From: Streptomyces sp. NBC_00683 | GTDB lineage: Bacteria; Actinomycetota; Actinomycetes; Streptomycetales; Streptomycetaceae | DNA length: 64,000 bases | Reading direction: 5' to 3' | Assembly: GCF_036226745.1 (NCBI RefSeq) | Contig: NZ_CP109013.1 | Span: 3,720,001-3,784,000 of the forward strand | Translations under genes and position numbers: made by a program | Notes under the pieces: model-generated | Seen by the model: only the letters and a program-made list of their open reading frames with translations | The model's database searches: none | Told to the model about the DNA's origin: nothing | Shown here: piece after piece, positions 19,647 to 27,719 of the stretch | Layout: each line of letters starts with the position of its first letter | Position numbering within the stretch: the stretch's first letter is position 1

Positions 19647-20642
19647 ATGCCGCACCGCGTCGTCGTACTCGCCCTCGACGGGCTGCTCCCCTTCGAACTG
19701 GGCATTCCCCAGCGGATCTTCGGCCGTTCACTGAGCTCCGAGCCCCTCAACAGGGGCACGAAACTGTACGACGTCGTGACCTGCTCCGTCCGCCCGCCGG
19801 GCAAGGTGGCCACCGACGCGGACTTCAGCATCGTCGTCGAGCACGGCCCCGAGGCACTGGCGACCGCGGACACGGTCGTCGTCCCCGCCTCGTACGAGCT
19901 CGGCCCGGTGTACTCGGAGGGCAGGCTCACCGACGAGCTCGCCGCCGCTTTCGCGTACATCAGGCCGGGTACGCGGATGGTCTCCATCTGCACGGGGGGC
20001 TACGTCCTGGCCGCCGCCGGCTACCTCGACGGCCGCCCCGCCACCACGCACTGGTCCTCCGCCGACCACTTCCAACGGCTCTTCCCGAACGTCCGCGTCG
20101 ATCCGGACGTCCTGTTCATCGACGACGGCGACGTCCTGACCTCCGCCGGGGTCGCCGCCGGAATCGACCTCTGCCTGCACATCGTGCGCCGCGACCACGG
20201 CACCGCCGTCGCCAACGACGTCGCCCGCCGCACCGTCGTCCCCCCGCACCGCGACGGAGGCCAGGCCCAGTACATCCAGCGGCCCGTCCCCGAGACGCAG
20301 TTCGCGACGACGACCGGCGCGCGGGCCTGGGCGCTCGGCAGGCTGGAACAGCCGATCCTGCTCCGCGACCTGGCGCACCAGGAGTCGATGAGCGTACGGA
20401 CGTTCACCCGCCGCTTCCGCGAGGAGGTCGGCATCAGCCCGGGGCAGTGGCTCACCCAGCAGCGGGTGGAACGGGCGCGGCAGCTGCTGGAGTCCACGGA
20501 CCTGTCGGTCGACCAGGTGGCACGGGACGCGGGGTTCGGTACGGCCACGTCCCTGCGGCAGCATGTCCAGGCGGCGCTGGGGGTGTCGCCGACGGTGTAC
20601 CGGCGTACGTTCCGCTCGACGGTCCCCGGGCAGGGACGCTAG
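19647..20642 (+). CDS. GlxA/FtrA-type AraC regulator with DJ-1/PfpI domain
   Basis: 331 residues. The N-terminal DJ-1/PfpI-like domain (about 1-185) has VSICTGGYVLAAAGYLDGRPATTHW, where the nucleophile-elbow cysteine position is kept. The C-terminal double AraC helix-turn-helix (about 220-325) has MSVRTFTRRFREEVGISPGQWL and VARDAGFGTATSLRQHV. Members regulate varied catabolic and stress genes, with the DJ-1 domain as sensor. Targets unknown; the divergent DUF2809 gene and the downstream region are candidates. Confidence 0.9.
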   Translation: MPHRVVVLALDGLLPFELGIPQRIFGRSLSSEPLNRGTKLYDVVTCSVRPPGKVATDADFSIVVEHGPEALATADTVVVPASYELGPVYSEGRLTDELAAAFAYIRPGTRMVSICTGGYVLAAAGYLDGRPATTHWSSADHFQRLFPNVRVDPDVLFIDDGDVLTSAGVAAGIDLCLHIVRRDHGTAVANDVARRTVVPPHRDGGQAQYIQRPVPETQFATTTGARAWALGRLEQPILLRDLAHQESMSVRTFTRRFREEVGISPGQWLTQQRVERARQLLESTDLSVDQVARDAGFGTATSLRQHVQAALGVSPTVYRRTFRSTVPGQGR

Positions 20643-20661
20643 GACACACGGGCCGCCGTCC

Positions 20662-21123
20662 TCAGAGACTGGCCCGTCGCGCGAGGTCGCCCGGCTGTTC
20701 CTGGATCACCGGGACCATCACGGGGCCGCCCCGGTCGACCTCGCACCAGATCCGTTTCCCGGCGCCCTCCGGCAGCCAGCCCCAGCGGTCCGCCAGGCCG
20801 TCGACCAGCTCCAGGCCACGGCCGTTGGTGTCCTCGCCCTCGGCGTGACGCGGCTGAGGAGGACAACAGCTGGTGTCGGCCACCTCGACCCGCACCGTCC
20901 CGGTCGATCCCGAGGAGCCGAACAGCATCCGCAGCACGGCCGGGCAGCCCGTGTGGACCACCGCGTTCGTGACGAGCTCCGAGATCAGCAGGATGAGCGT
21001 CTCGGCGAGCGGCTCATCGTCCTCTATTCCGGACCCGACCAGTCGCGACCGCGCCCATCTGCGGGCCCTCCCCACCTCTGCGGGATCCGGCCCGACCTCC
21101 AGCTGAACCTGAAGCACCTGCAC
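20662..21123 (-). CDS. Anti-sigma-type ATPase (HATPase_c_2, serine kinase fold)
   Basis: 153 residues. GHKL-fold ATPase of the RsbW/SpoIIAB-like class: N box ELVTNAVVHTG, G1 EVADTS, G2 NGRGLELVDGLADRWG. In Streptomyces such stand-alone ATPases bind STAS proteins or sigma factors, or take part in conservon-like circuits. The GTG start at 21123 is fixed by an in-frame stop two codons upstream; its own Shine-Dalgarno is weak and it follows an 8-codon ORF with a very good one. A STAS protein is encoded 1.2 kb upstream, but pairing is inference. Confidence 0.85.
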   Translation of the reverse strand: MQVLQVQLEVGPDPAEVGRARRWARSRLVGSGIEDDEPLAETLILLISELVTNAVVHTGCPAVLRMLFGSSGSTGTVRVEVADTSCCPPQPRHAEGEDTNGRGLELVDGLADRWGWLPEGAGKRIWCEVDRGGPVMVPVIQEQPGDLARRASL

Positions 21124-21126
21124 CGC

Positions 21127-21153
21127 TCACACCATCCGAACCGGCGGACACAT
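21127..21153 (-). CDS. 8-codon upstream ORF possibly coupled to the ATPase gene
   Basis: ATG at 21153 encodes MCPPVRMV and stops at 21127-21129, 3 bp before the ATPase GTG. GAGGAGG (21163-21169) lies 9 bp upstream of this ATG, ideal spacing, whereas the ATPase start has no comparable site. Re-initiation from this mini-cistron may load ribosomes on the ATPase gene. Alternatively the Shine-Dalgarno is used directly at long range. Confidence 0.35.
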   Translation of the reverse strand: MCPPVRMV

Positions 21154-21664
21154 CGCCTCGCGCCTCCTCAGGGTCACGGAACGTGACTCCCCTGCGAGAC
21201 AGCATGGTTGACGTACAGTCACCGCAACAAGCGCTTCGGGCATATTCCAGCGCGAAGGAGTACGCGTGGTGCATACTGTGCGACGCACGCTGCGGAGAGT
21301 CGAACAGGAGCGCGTCGACGCCGAGGGAGCTGACTCCCCGGCAGGCCCGGCGCATCTCCGTGGGTCACGAGCAGGGCACCGTTCCCGGCCCGGAGTCGCC
21401 GCACAGGCCACATCCGGATCCCTCGGTTCCAGAACCACTCGCATCCAACGGAGCGTACCCGAGCCGGGTGGACGACTCCGCCCGGTGACGAGTCGGACCA
21501 GGACACAACCCGGTATCGGCTGCACTGCGTCACCCCGCACCCCGCCGCCCGCACGCGTCCGCTCCGCCCCCCACCAGCCCGGGACCCCCGGGCCCGCCCA
21601 CCGCGGTCGATGCGGCGGGCCCGGCGCGAACTGCTTGTGCGGTTGGGCGTGTTGAGCGGAGTTC
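21154..21664. other. Gene-poor gap of about 510 bp
   Basis: Open frames exist on both strands (for example 21183-21488 plus) but their composition is Arg/Pro/Ser-rich with irregular third-position bias and no recognizable domain. A minus-strand TTGTTG-18-CATGCT box pair around 21203-21232 could drive the ATPase gene. I see no RNA gene. Confidence 0.4.
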
Positions 21665-22195
21665 CTACGCGTCCGGCTCGATCACGGTGAAGTACGCCGC
21701 GAACGCGGCCACCGCGTCCGATTCGGCGATCCGGCCGTCCCCGTCGGCGTCCAGGCTCCGGGCCGCGACGCCCGCGACCGCGTCCTCGGCGCCCAGGACC
21801 CGCAGGGCCCGCTCCACGGCCGCCACAGGGGCGGACGCCGAGCCGGCGGACTCCGCTCCGCCGGCGACGGAGATCGCCGCGCGCAGGAACGGGCGGGCGA
21901 TCTCCGCGAAGCGCTCGGGGCTGTCACGCAGCCGCTTCACGGCCCCGCCCACGAACTCCTCACGGGTGACACGCTGGTCCCCGTCCACATCGGCGATGCC
22001 CGCCATGCCCTGCCAGAAGGCCTCGGCGCCCGTGTAGAGGGCCTGCCCCTTGTCGCAGCGGGCCGTCGTACCGAACTCGGTGAGCAGACGGGATGCCGCG
22101 GCGTTGAAATCGGCGCGATCGATGTAGCCGTTGCCGTCCTGGTCGAAGGCGGCGAAGCGGTGCGCGATCTTGCGCTCGTACTCTGCGCTGTCCAT
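21665..22195 (-). CDS. EF-hand calcium-binding protein
   Basis: 176 residues. Three well-formed EF-hand loops: DQDGNGYIDRADF (about 19-31), DVDGDQRVTREEF (about 69-81) and DADGDGRIAESDA near 150; a fourth, degenerate pair position lies between the second and third. No signal peptide or membrane span, so cytosolic. Resembles the calmodulin/CabC-like proteins of Streptomyces, which buffer Ca2+ or act in aerial development; the precise role here is unknown. Confidence 0.9.
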   Translation of the reverse strand: MDSAEYERKIAHRFAAFDQDGNGYIDRADFNAAASRLLTEFGTTARCDKGQALYTGAEAFWQGMAGIADVDGDQRVTREEFVGGAVKRLRDSPERFAEIARPFLRAAISVAGGAESAGSASAPVAAVERALRVLGAEDAVAGVAARSLDADGDGRIAESDAVAAFAAYFTVIEPDA

Positions 22196-22277
22196 GCGGG
22201 GAGCGTACGACGCCGAACGGCGTCACGTGTCACTAAAGCCCTCAGCCGGTGTTACAACCTGGTCTTAACTCAGGAGG

Positions 22278-22652
22278 TCACGCCGTGAGGGGCCGGGACT
22301 CCTCGTCCGTGGCGGCCTCGGCGTCGGGGTAGACCTCGAAGAGGCGGCGCACCCCCAGGGCACCGAGCACCTTGTTGACGTGCGAGCCGTCCTCCGCGCC
22401 CCTGGCCGGGAGGATCAGCCGCAGCCGGCCGCCGCAGGACTTCATCAGGCGGCGGGATGCGATCAGCACGCCGACACCGCTGGAGTCGCAGAAGAGGACG
22501 CCCGAGAGGTCGAGGACCACGTCGTGCTGGCCCTCGGCCACCGCCCCGTGGACGGACTGGCGTACGACGGGTGAGGTCACCAGATCGAGTTCGCCCCGGA
22601 TCCGCAGCACGGTCCACTCGCCCTGTTCGGTCTCGTCCACCTTCAGCGTCAC
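22278..22652 (-). CDS. STAS-domain anti-sigma factor antagonist
   Basis: 124 residues from the GTG at 22652 with GAGAGG upstream. Single STAS domain with the phosphorylatable-serine motif LDLSGVLFCDSSGVGVLIASRR, typical of BldG/RsbV-like proteins that release a sigma factor when dephosphorylated. It is divergent from an ECF sigma gene, 289 bp apart, so shared control is possible. A candidate kinase partner is the HATPase protein encoded at 20.7-21.1 kb. Confidence 0.9.
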   Translation of the reverse strand: MTLKVDETEQGEWTVLRIRGELDLVTSPVVRQSVHGAVAEGQHDVVLDLSGVLFCDSSGVGVLIASRRLMKSCGGRLRLILPARGAEDGSHVNKVLGALGVRRLFEVYPDAEAATDEESRPLTA

Positions 22653-22941
22653 GCGACTGGGCCTCTCGTTCCGGGGAATCCCGAGGATGCGGAAGTTTCC
22701 GTTCCTCCTCGCGGCTGCCCCCGTCCGCCGCCCGTGAAACACCGCCCGCCCACCGGACCGGCGCTGGTTTCATCCAGAAATGATCACTTGAAGTCCGTTT
22801 ACCCTGCCCGGAAACGGCAACGCGTGACGTATTCCCTATCATCCGGCGCCACTCGAGGGACGTACTTGGTGGAAAGGTGCGTGCACGGCCGACAGCGGCC
22901 ACTACATTCGACGTGACGAGGGGCACAGGGCTGGGGGCACG

Positions 22942-23544
22942 ATGGCGAAGGACGCACCACCCCGCTGGGACCGCCGGATGCAACAGCGGCTGTCGCGCGG
23001 CGAGGCGGCGGCTCTCGGCGAGCTCTACGACCGGTTCGCGGCGCTCATCCACAGCCAGGCCCACCGGATGCTCGACGACGAGGAAGCCGCGGACGCGGTG
23101 ACCCGCGAGGTGTTCGGCTACGTCTGGGAGAACCCCGACGCGTACGACCCCAAACAGGGCTCCATGAGGTCCTGGGTGACCCGGCTCACCCATCACCGGT
23201 CCGTGCAGTGGCTCCGCAGGGCACACGACGACGTCGATGACGACGAGGCCGGTTCCGGCGGCCAGGACGGCACCCTGTCGGCGGAGGAGCTGGAGCAGCG
23301 GGTGCGCAGGGCCACGGCCGCGGCCCGCGCCGACTACATCGTCGCGTCGATGCCCGCGCCGCTGCGCGCCGCACTGGAGCTCGCGTACATCCAGCGCCGG
23401 GACTACCGGCAGACCGCGGCCGACCTCGGTGTCACCGGGGACGAGGCCCGGCGCCGGCTGCGCCTGGGGCTGCAGCTGCTCTCGACCGCGAACAACCGTC
23501 CGCTGGAAGGCTTCTCACCGCCCGGATACGGGCGGGCGCTGTGA
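22942..23544 (+). CDS. ECF-type RNA polymerase sigma factor
   Basis: 200 residues. Region 2 (about 18-95: LGELYDRFAALIHSQAHRMLDDEEAADAVTREVFGYVWENP) and region 4 (about 125-185: LRAALELAYIQRRDYRQTAADLGVTGDEARRRLRLGLQLL) are both present, with the short acidic linker usual in ECF sigmas. It is translationally coupled to the next gene by a GTGA overlap, marking that protein as its anti-sigma factor. The ATG at 22942 is preceded by a G-rich stretch. Confidence 0.9.
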   Translation: MAKDAPPRWDRRMQQRLSRGEAAALGELYDRFAALIHSQAHRMLDDEEAADAVTREVFGYVWENPDAYDPKQGSMRSWVTRLTHHRSVQWLRRAHDDVDDDEAGSGGQDGTLSAEELEQRVRRATAAARADYIVASMPAPLRAALELAYIQRRDYRQTAADLGVTGDEARRRLRLGLQLLSTANNRPLEGFSPPGYGRAL

Positions 23545-24773
23545 CCGGGGGCAACGACGGGAACGGCCGCGACGGGGAGAACCTGGGCGCGCGGCGCATA
23601 CCCGGACCACGGGCCGCCGCGGACGACAGCGAGGACCTCACGGCGATGACTCCCCCGGAGCCCGGCCCTCCGGCCCTCTCCCACAAGGTGCTCAAGTCCC
23701 TTCTCGGCGCCTGGGCCCTGGCCGCCTGTTCGGCCGAGGAGACCGCCGCGGTCGAGGACCACCTCACCGTGTGCGCACCCTGCGCGGAGGAGGCGCTGCG
23801 GCTGCGCGACGCCGTGGGGCTCCTGCACAGCGACGTCAGCCTGGACCTGGATCCGATGCTCCGGGCAAGGGTTCTGGAGGGCTGTCTGGGCCGCCGCCCG
23901 GCGAAGATCCCGGTCCCGGCCTGGGCCGCTCCCTACGACGCGGAGACCGCCAGGCTCGACGCCCTGCTCCGGGACATCGGCGACTCCGAGTGGCACGCGC
24001 CGGTCCGGCTGAAGTGGTTCGAGGGCGAGCGCCAGGTCAACCGCAAGACGACGGTGGCCGGAGTGATCGCCCATCTGATGGCCGTGGACGGCCTGGTCTC
24101 CACGGCTCTCGGGCTCGACGACCCGCTCGGAGCCGGTGTGAAGCCCCTGTCGCCGACGGAGCGCACCGAAACGTATTGGTCAGCCGCTTTCAGGCCGCCC
24201 ACGCGGGCCGTCCGGGAACCCTGGCGCGACCAGAGCCACACCCTCATCCGTACGGTGTCCTTCGCCGGCCGCGGTGTCGCGGAACAGTCCGTTCCGTACG
24301 GGGACTTCGCCCTCCCGCTGCAGGACTCGCTCCTGGAGCGGGCCTTCGAGTGCTGGGTGCACGGCGGCGACATCGCGGACGCGGTGGACTACCCGTACGA
24401 GCCGCCCGCCGCCGCCCATCTCCACCGGATGATCGACCTGGCGGCCCGGCTGCTGCCCGCCACCCTCGCGGGCCGCCGCCGCGCCGGGCTGGCCGCGCCC
24501 GCCCGGCAGCTGGTCACGGCCGGATCCCCGGGCCGGTCCCTCCACCTGGAGGTCGAGGGCCGGGGCGGTGGCAACTGGTACATCGCGCTGGACTCACCGG
24601 CCGCCGTCGGCTCCCCCGACCACACGGTCGCGCAGGTCGCACTCGACGGCGTGGAGTTCTGCCGGCTGGTCGCCGGACATGTCCCGCCGGTGGAAGCCGC
24701 GGCGGGCCAGGAGGGCGACCGCGAGGCGATCCGCGACGTGCTGTTCGCCGCGGCGTCCCTCAGCCGGCTGTGA
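23541..24773 (+). CDS. Zinc anti-sigma factor fused to an MDMPI-type domain
   Basis: 410 residues. The N-terminal zinc anti-sigma module has H74-x3-C78-x2-C81, preceded by the helix LKSLLGAWALAAC. From about 125 the protein carries a mycothiol-dependent maleylpyruvate isomerase (MDMPI/DinB-like) helical bundle (ETARLDALLRDIGDSEWHAP...VAGVIAHLMAVDGL) and its C-terminal domain (LHLEVEGRGGGNWYIALD). No transmembrane segment is seen, so it is a cytosolic anti-sigma. GTG at 23541 overlaps the sigma stop. The fused domain could sense a thiol or metabolite; that is inference. Confidence 0.88.
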   Translation: MTGGNDGNGRDGENLGARRIPGPRAAADDSEDLTAMTPPEPGPPALSHKVLKSLLGAWALAACSAEETAAVEDHLTVCAPCAEEALRLRDAVGLLHSDVSLDLDPMLRARVLEGCLGRRPAKIPVPAWAAPYDAETARLDALLRDIGDSEWHAPVRLKWFEGERQVNRKTTVAGVIAHLMAVDGLVSTALGLDDPLGAGVKPLSPTERTETYWSAAFRPPTRAVREPWRDQSHTLIRTVSFAGRGVAEQSVPYGDFALPLQDSLLERAFECWVHGGDIADAVDYPYEPPAAAHLHRMIDLAARLLPATLAGRRRAGLAAPARQLVTAGSPGRSLHLEVEGRGGGNWYIALDSPAAVGSPDHTVAQVALDGVEFCRLVAGHVPPVEAAAGQEGDREAIRDVLFAAASLSRL

Positions 24774-24843
24774 ACCGGTCAGGCGCTGGGGTCTTTCGTT
24801 TGGATCAGGCCGGACCCCGCGAGCCCGGCATGATCCAGAGGCC

Positions 24844-25746
24844 CTAGGCGAAGACCACCGTACGGCGGCCGTTGAGCAGGATGCGCCGCTCGGCGTGCCA
24901 CTTGACCGCGCGCGCCAGCGCCTGGCACTCCACATCGCGCCCGATGGCGACGAGCTGGTCCGGCGTGACGCCGTGGCCCGCCCGCTCGACCTCCTGCTCG
25001 ATGATCGGCCCCTCGTCGAGGTCGGCGGTCACGTAGTGCGCCGTGGCACCGATCAGCTTCACTCCGCGCGCATGGGCCTGGTGGTACGGCTTCGCGCCCT
25101 TGAAGCTCGGCAGGAAGGAGTGGTGGATGTTGATGATCCGGCCGCTCAACTGCTTGCAGAGATCGTCGGAGAGCACCTGCATGTAGCGGGCCAGCACGAC
25201 CAGCTCGACGTTCTCACCGCGTACGAGCTCGAGGAGCTGCGCCTCGGCTTCCGCCTTGTTCTCCCTGGACACGGGGATGTGCCGGAACGGAACGCCGTAC
25301 GAGGCGACGAGCTCGGCGAAGTCCGTGTGGTTGGAGACGACGGCCACGATCTCGACCGGCAGCGCCCCCATGCCGGAGCGGAAGAGCAGGTCGTTGAGGC
25401 AGTGCCCGAACTTGCTGACCATCAGCACGACCCGCATGCGGTCGGAGGAGCGGTGTATCTGCCAGTCCATCCGGAACGAGTCGCCGATCGCGGCGAAGCT
25501 GGCCCGCAGCTTGTCCACGTTCACCGTGACGTCCGCGGAGAAGTGGACCCGCATGAAGAAGAGACCGGTGTCGTGGTCGCCGAACTGCTGGCTGTCCTCG
25601 ATGTTGCAGCCGGTCATGAAGAGATAGCTCGACACGGCGTGCACGATGCCCTGTTTGTCGGGGCACGAGAGCGTGAGGACGTACTGCTCGGCAAAGGCGT
25701 CCGAGGCAGCGGCGGGGACGGATTCGGCAGGCTGCGGCGCGGTCAT
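24844..25746 (-). CDS. purU: Formyltetrahydrofolate deformylase
   Basis: 300 residues from the ATG at 25746. N-terminal ACT domain (about 20-95, VLTLSCPDKQGIVHAVSSYL) and a C-terminal formyltransferase-fold catalytic domain with NIHHSFLPSFKGAKPY and LDEGPIIEQE, holding the Asn-His-Asp hydrolytic triad. It releases formate from 10-formyl-THF and balances the one-carbon pool. The gene to its right is the small conserved SCO4402-type protein on the same strand, 28 bp away, so the two are probably cotranscribed. Confidence 0.95.
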   Translation of the reverse strand: MTAPQPAESVPAAASDAFAEQYVLTLSCPDKQGIVHAVSSYLFMTGCNIEDSQQFGDHDTGLFFMRVHFSADVTVNVDKLRASFAAIGDSFRMDWQIHRSSDRMRVVLMVSKFGHCLNDLLFRSGMGALPVEIVAVVSNHTDFAELVASYGVPFRHIPVSRENKAEAEAQLLELVRGENVELVVLARYMQVLSDDLCKQLSGRIINIHHSFLPSFKGAKPYHQAHARGVKLIGATAHYVTADLDEGPIIEQEVERAGHGVTPDQLVAIGRDVECQALARAVKWHAERRILLNGRRTVVFA

Positions 25747-25774
25747 TCCCGTAGGGTGCCACACCCTTCCCGGG

Positions 25775-26221
25775 TCAGGCCGATCTGGTCATGATGCGGA
25801 GCACGTCCAGGGAACGCGGGGGAATGTCCGGGTCCTCCGCGTCGTTCGTGGCGAGCATCACATGGGCTTCGCGAGCGGCCGCGACGGCCTCGGGCCAGCC
25901 CTGGTGCTCCAGGTAGACGGAGACGGGAGCGTCCGCGCCGACCTGGTGCATGATGCGCAGCACCCGCAGCGCGGCGACGTCCACGAGGGCGGCCTCGGCC
26001 GAGTCGCGGAAGATCGTCCCTACGTACTTCTCGGCGGACCAGTTGTCCAGCCAGGTGTCCTCGACCAGGCGGTACACGGCGTCGGTGACGTCGCCGTACC
26101 CCTCCCGGCCGGCCAGCCAGCACTCATGGTGGAAGACGGGGTCGGAAAGCATGTGCAGCGCCGAGCGCACATTGCTGCGCCAGCGCCACCACGGCATGTC
26201 GTTGAGCGGCATGTCGCCCAT
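25775..26221 (-). CDS. Small conserved actinobacterial protein (SCO4402-like)
   Basis: About 148 residues from the ATG at 26221 (MGDMPLNDMPWWRWRSNVRSALHMLSDP); an upstream start at 26308 is possible. Soluble, acidic, helical, with DTWLDNWSAEKYVGTIFRDSAEAALVD and a C-terminal half around GWPEAVAAAREAHVMLATND. I recognise it as a conserved Streptomyces protein next to purU but know of no function. It diverges from the lipoprotein gene to the right. Confidence 0.75.
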   Translation of the reverse strand: MGDMPLNDMPWWRWRSNVRSALHMLSDPVFHHECWLAGREGYGDVTDAVYRLVEDTWLDNWSAEKYVGTIFRDSAEAALVDVAALRVLRIMHQVGADAPVSVYLEHQGWPEAVAAAREAHVMLATNDAEDPDIPPRSLDVLRIMTRSA

Positions 26222-26389
26222 GGTGGAGGAGCGACGGCCGCGACGGGAAGTGTTCTCCGAACCTTGCTGCACGGTTGTCGATCGTACGTTCCCTCCGCCC
26301 GTGTGCACACAGCCCCCTGTAATTCATCTTTACGTCACCGAGCGTTGAACGGAGCACACTGCGGCGTTACACCTGGGGCGGAAAAGTTC

Positions 26390-27667
26390 ATGCCCATGAC
26401 CGGATGGCGACGCCTCACCTCCCCCCGCCCCTACAAAGTCCTCACGTGTACGGCGGCGGCAGGGGCGCTGCTGATATCCGGCTGCGGGGTGATCCCTGGA
26501 GTCTCGGGGGGCTCCAGGGAGCCCGTGACCGTCATGACCTGGGCCCCCGACGCGACCGGCGCCGACTCGGTGAACATGGCGGGCATGCCTGCCATGGCGA
26601 GGACCTACGGCCGCTGGATCAACGAGCAGGGCGGCATCGACGGTCACGAGCTGCGGGTGATCACCTGCAACGAGGACGACACCTCGCGCGGCGCGGCGAA
26701 GTGCGCCCGGCGTGCGGTCGACGAGAACGCGGTCGCGGTCGTCGGCTCGTACAGCAGGCACGGCCGGTCCTTCCTGGCCCCTCTGGAGGCCGCCGGCATT
26801 CCGTACATCGGCGGCTACGGTGCCTCGGCCGACGAGTTCGTCAGCTATCTCTCCTACCCGGTCAACGGCGGCCAGTCGGCCCTGCTCGCGGGCAACGGGC
26901 AGCAGTTGGCGGCCACGTGCGACAAGGTGTCGCTCGTACGGCCCGACTCGCTGGTCGGTGACGGCATGCCCTCGCTCGTCGACTCGAGCCTCTCCAAGGC
27001 CGACCGGCCCGCGTCCTACGACATCAGGGCTCCCGAGGGGGCCACGTCGTACGACTCGCAGGCGTCCAAGGCTCTCCAGCAGGCCGACGACGGCTGTGTG
27101 ACCGCGGTGCTGGGCGAGCGCACGGAGACGTTCTTCGACTCGTTCCGCCGTCTGGAGCCGGAGGACAGCGAGGTCCGCATCTCCTCCGTGCTCGGCAGCA
27201 TCGGGCAGCCGCTCATCGACCGTACGGGCGGCCGGAACAGTCCGTTCGAGGGCGCGTACGTCACCGGCTGGTACCCGGACTCGGGCGATGCCCGCTGGGC
27301 CGAGATGCGGGGAGTGATCGAGAAGTACGCCTTCGGCGACAACCGGATCGACCCCGAGGACACCGGCGTGCAGACGACGTGGATCGCGTACACCGCGCTC
27401 AGGAAGGTCGTCGAGGCGATGGACCGGCCGGAGATCACGGCGAGCAGCCTGGCGGTCGCACTCAACCGGGGCGCCGAGGTGGACACCGGCGGCCTGACAC
27501 CGGTCCTGCGCTGGCGCTGGGCGGACACCATCGGCTCGCCCGGGTATCCGCGCATCGTCAACGGGCAGGTGACGTTCCAGGTGGTGCGCGAAGGGCGCCT
27601 GGTCGCCCAGAAGAAGGGCTTCGTGGACGTCACGGAGACCCTGATGGACGCCCGCCGCATGGTCTGA
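26390..27667 (+). CDS. Solute-binding lipoprotein (branched-chain amino acid/Leu-Ile-Val-type)
   Basis: 425 residues. Signal peptide with lipobox LLISGC, then a type-I periplasmic-binding fold: WAPDATGADSVNMAGMPAMARTYGRWINEQGGIDGHELRVI is the typical start of a LivK-like receptor, followed by AVVGSYSRHGRSFLAPLEAAGIPYIGG. No permease or ATPase gene is adjacent, so it is either an orphan receptor or an extracellular sensor. Start at 26390 or the second ATG at 26396. A strong hairpin follows. Confidence 0.88.
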   Translation: MPMTGWRRLTSPRPYKVLTCTAAAGALLISGCGVIPGVSGGSREPVTVMTWAPDATGADSVNMAGMPAMARTYGRWINEQGGIDGHELRVITCNEDDTSRGAAKCARRAVDENAVAVVGSYSRHGRSFLAPLEAAGIPYIGGYGASADEFVSYLSYPVNGGQSALLAGNGQQLAATCDKVSLVRPDSLVGDGMPSLVDSSLSKADRPASYDIRAPEGATSYDSQASKALQQADDGCVTAVLGERTETFFDSFRRLEPEDSEVRISSVLGSIGQPLIDRTGGRNSPFEGAYVTGWYPDSGDARWAEMRGVIEKYAFGDNRIDPEDTGVQTTWIAYTALRKVVEAMDRPEITASSLAVALNRGAEVDTGGLTPVLRWRWADTIGSPGYPRIVNGQVTFQVVREGRLVAQKKGFVDVTETLMDARRMV

Positions 27668-27670
27668 CGT

Positions 27671-27714
27671 ACGGCCGAAGGGCCCCGGCCGAGGAGCCGG
27701 GGCCCGAGGGCCGT
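27671..27714 (+). terminator. Large bidirectional hairpin terminator
   Basis: Inner perfect 10-bp stem GGGCCCCGGC (27680-27689) / GCCGGGGCCC (27696-27705) with a 6-nt loop, extended by an outer ACGGCC (27671-27676) / GGCCGT (27709-27714) stem across small internal loops. It fills the space between two convergent genes. Confidence 0.7.
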
Positions 27715-27719
27715 GCCCC

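Noticed and set aside
21183..21488. 101-residue plus-strand ORF with CILCDARCG
   Set aside because: Weak codon bias and low-complexity C terminus; the region looks like control DNA of the ATPase gene. Kept open at low probability.
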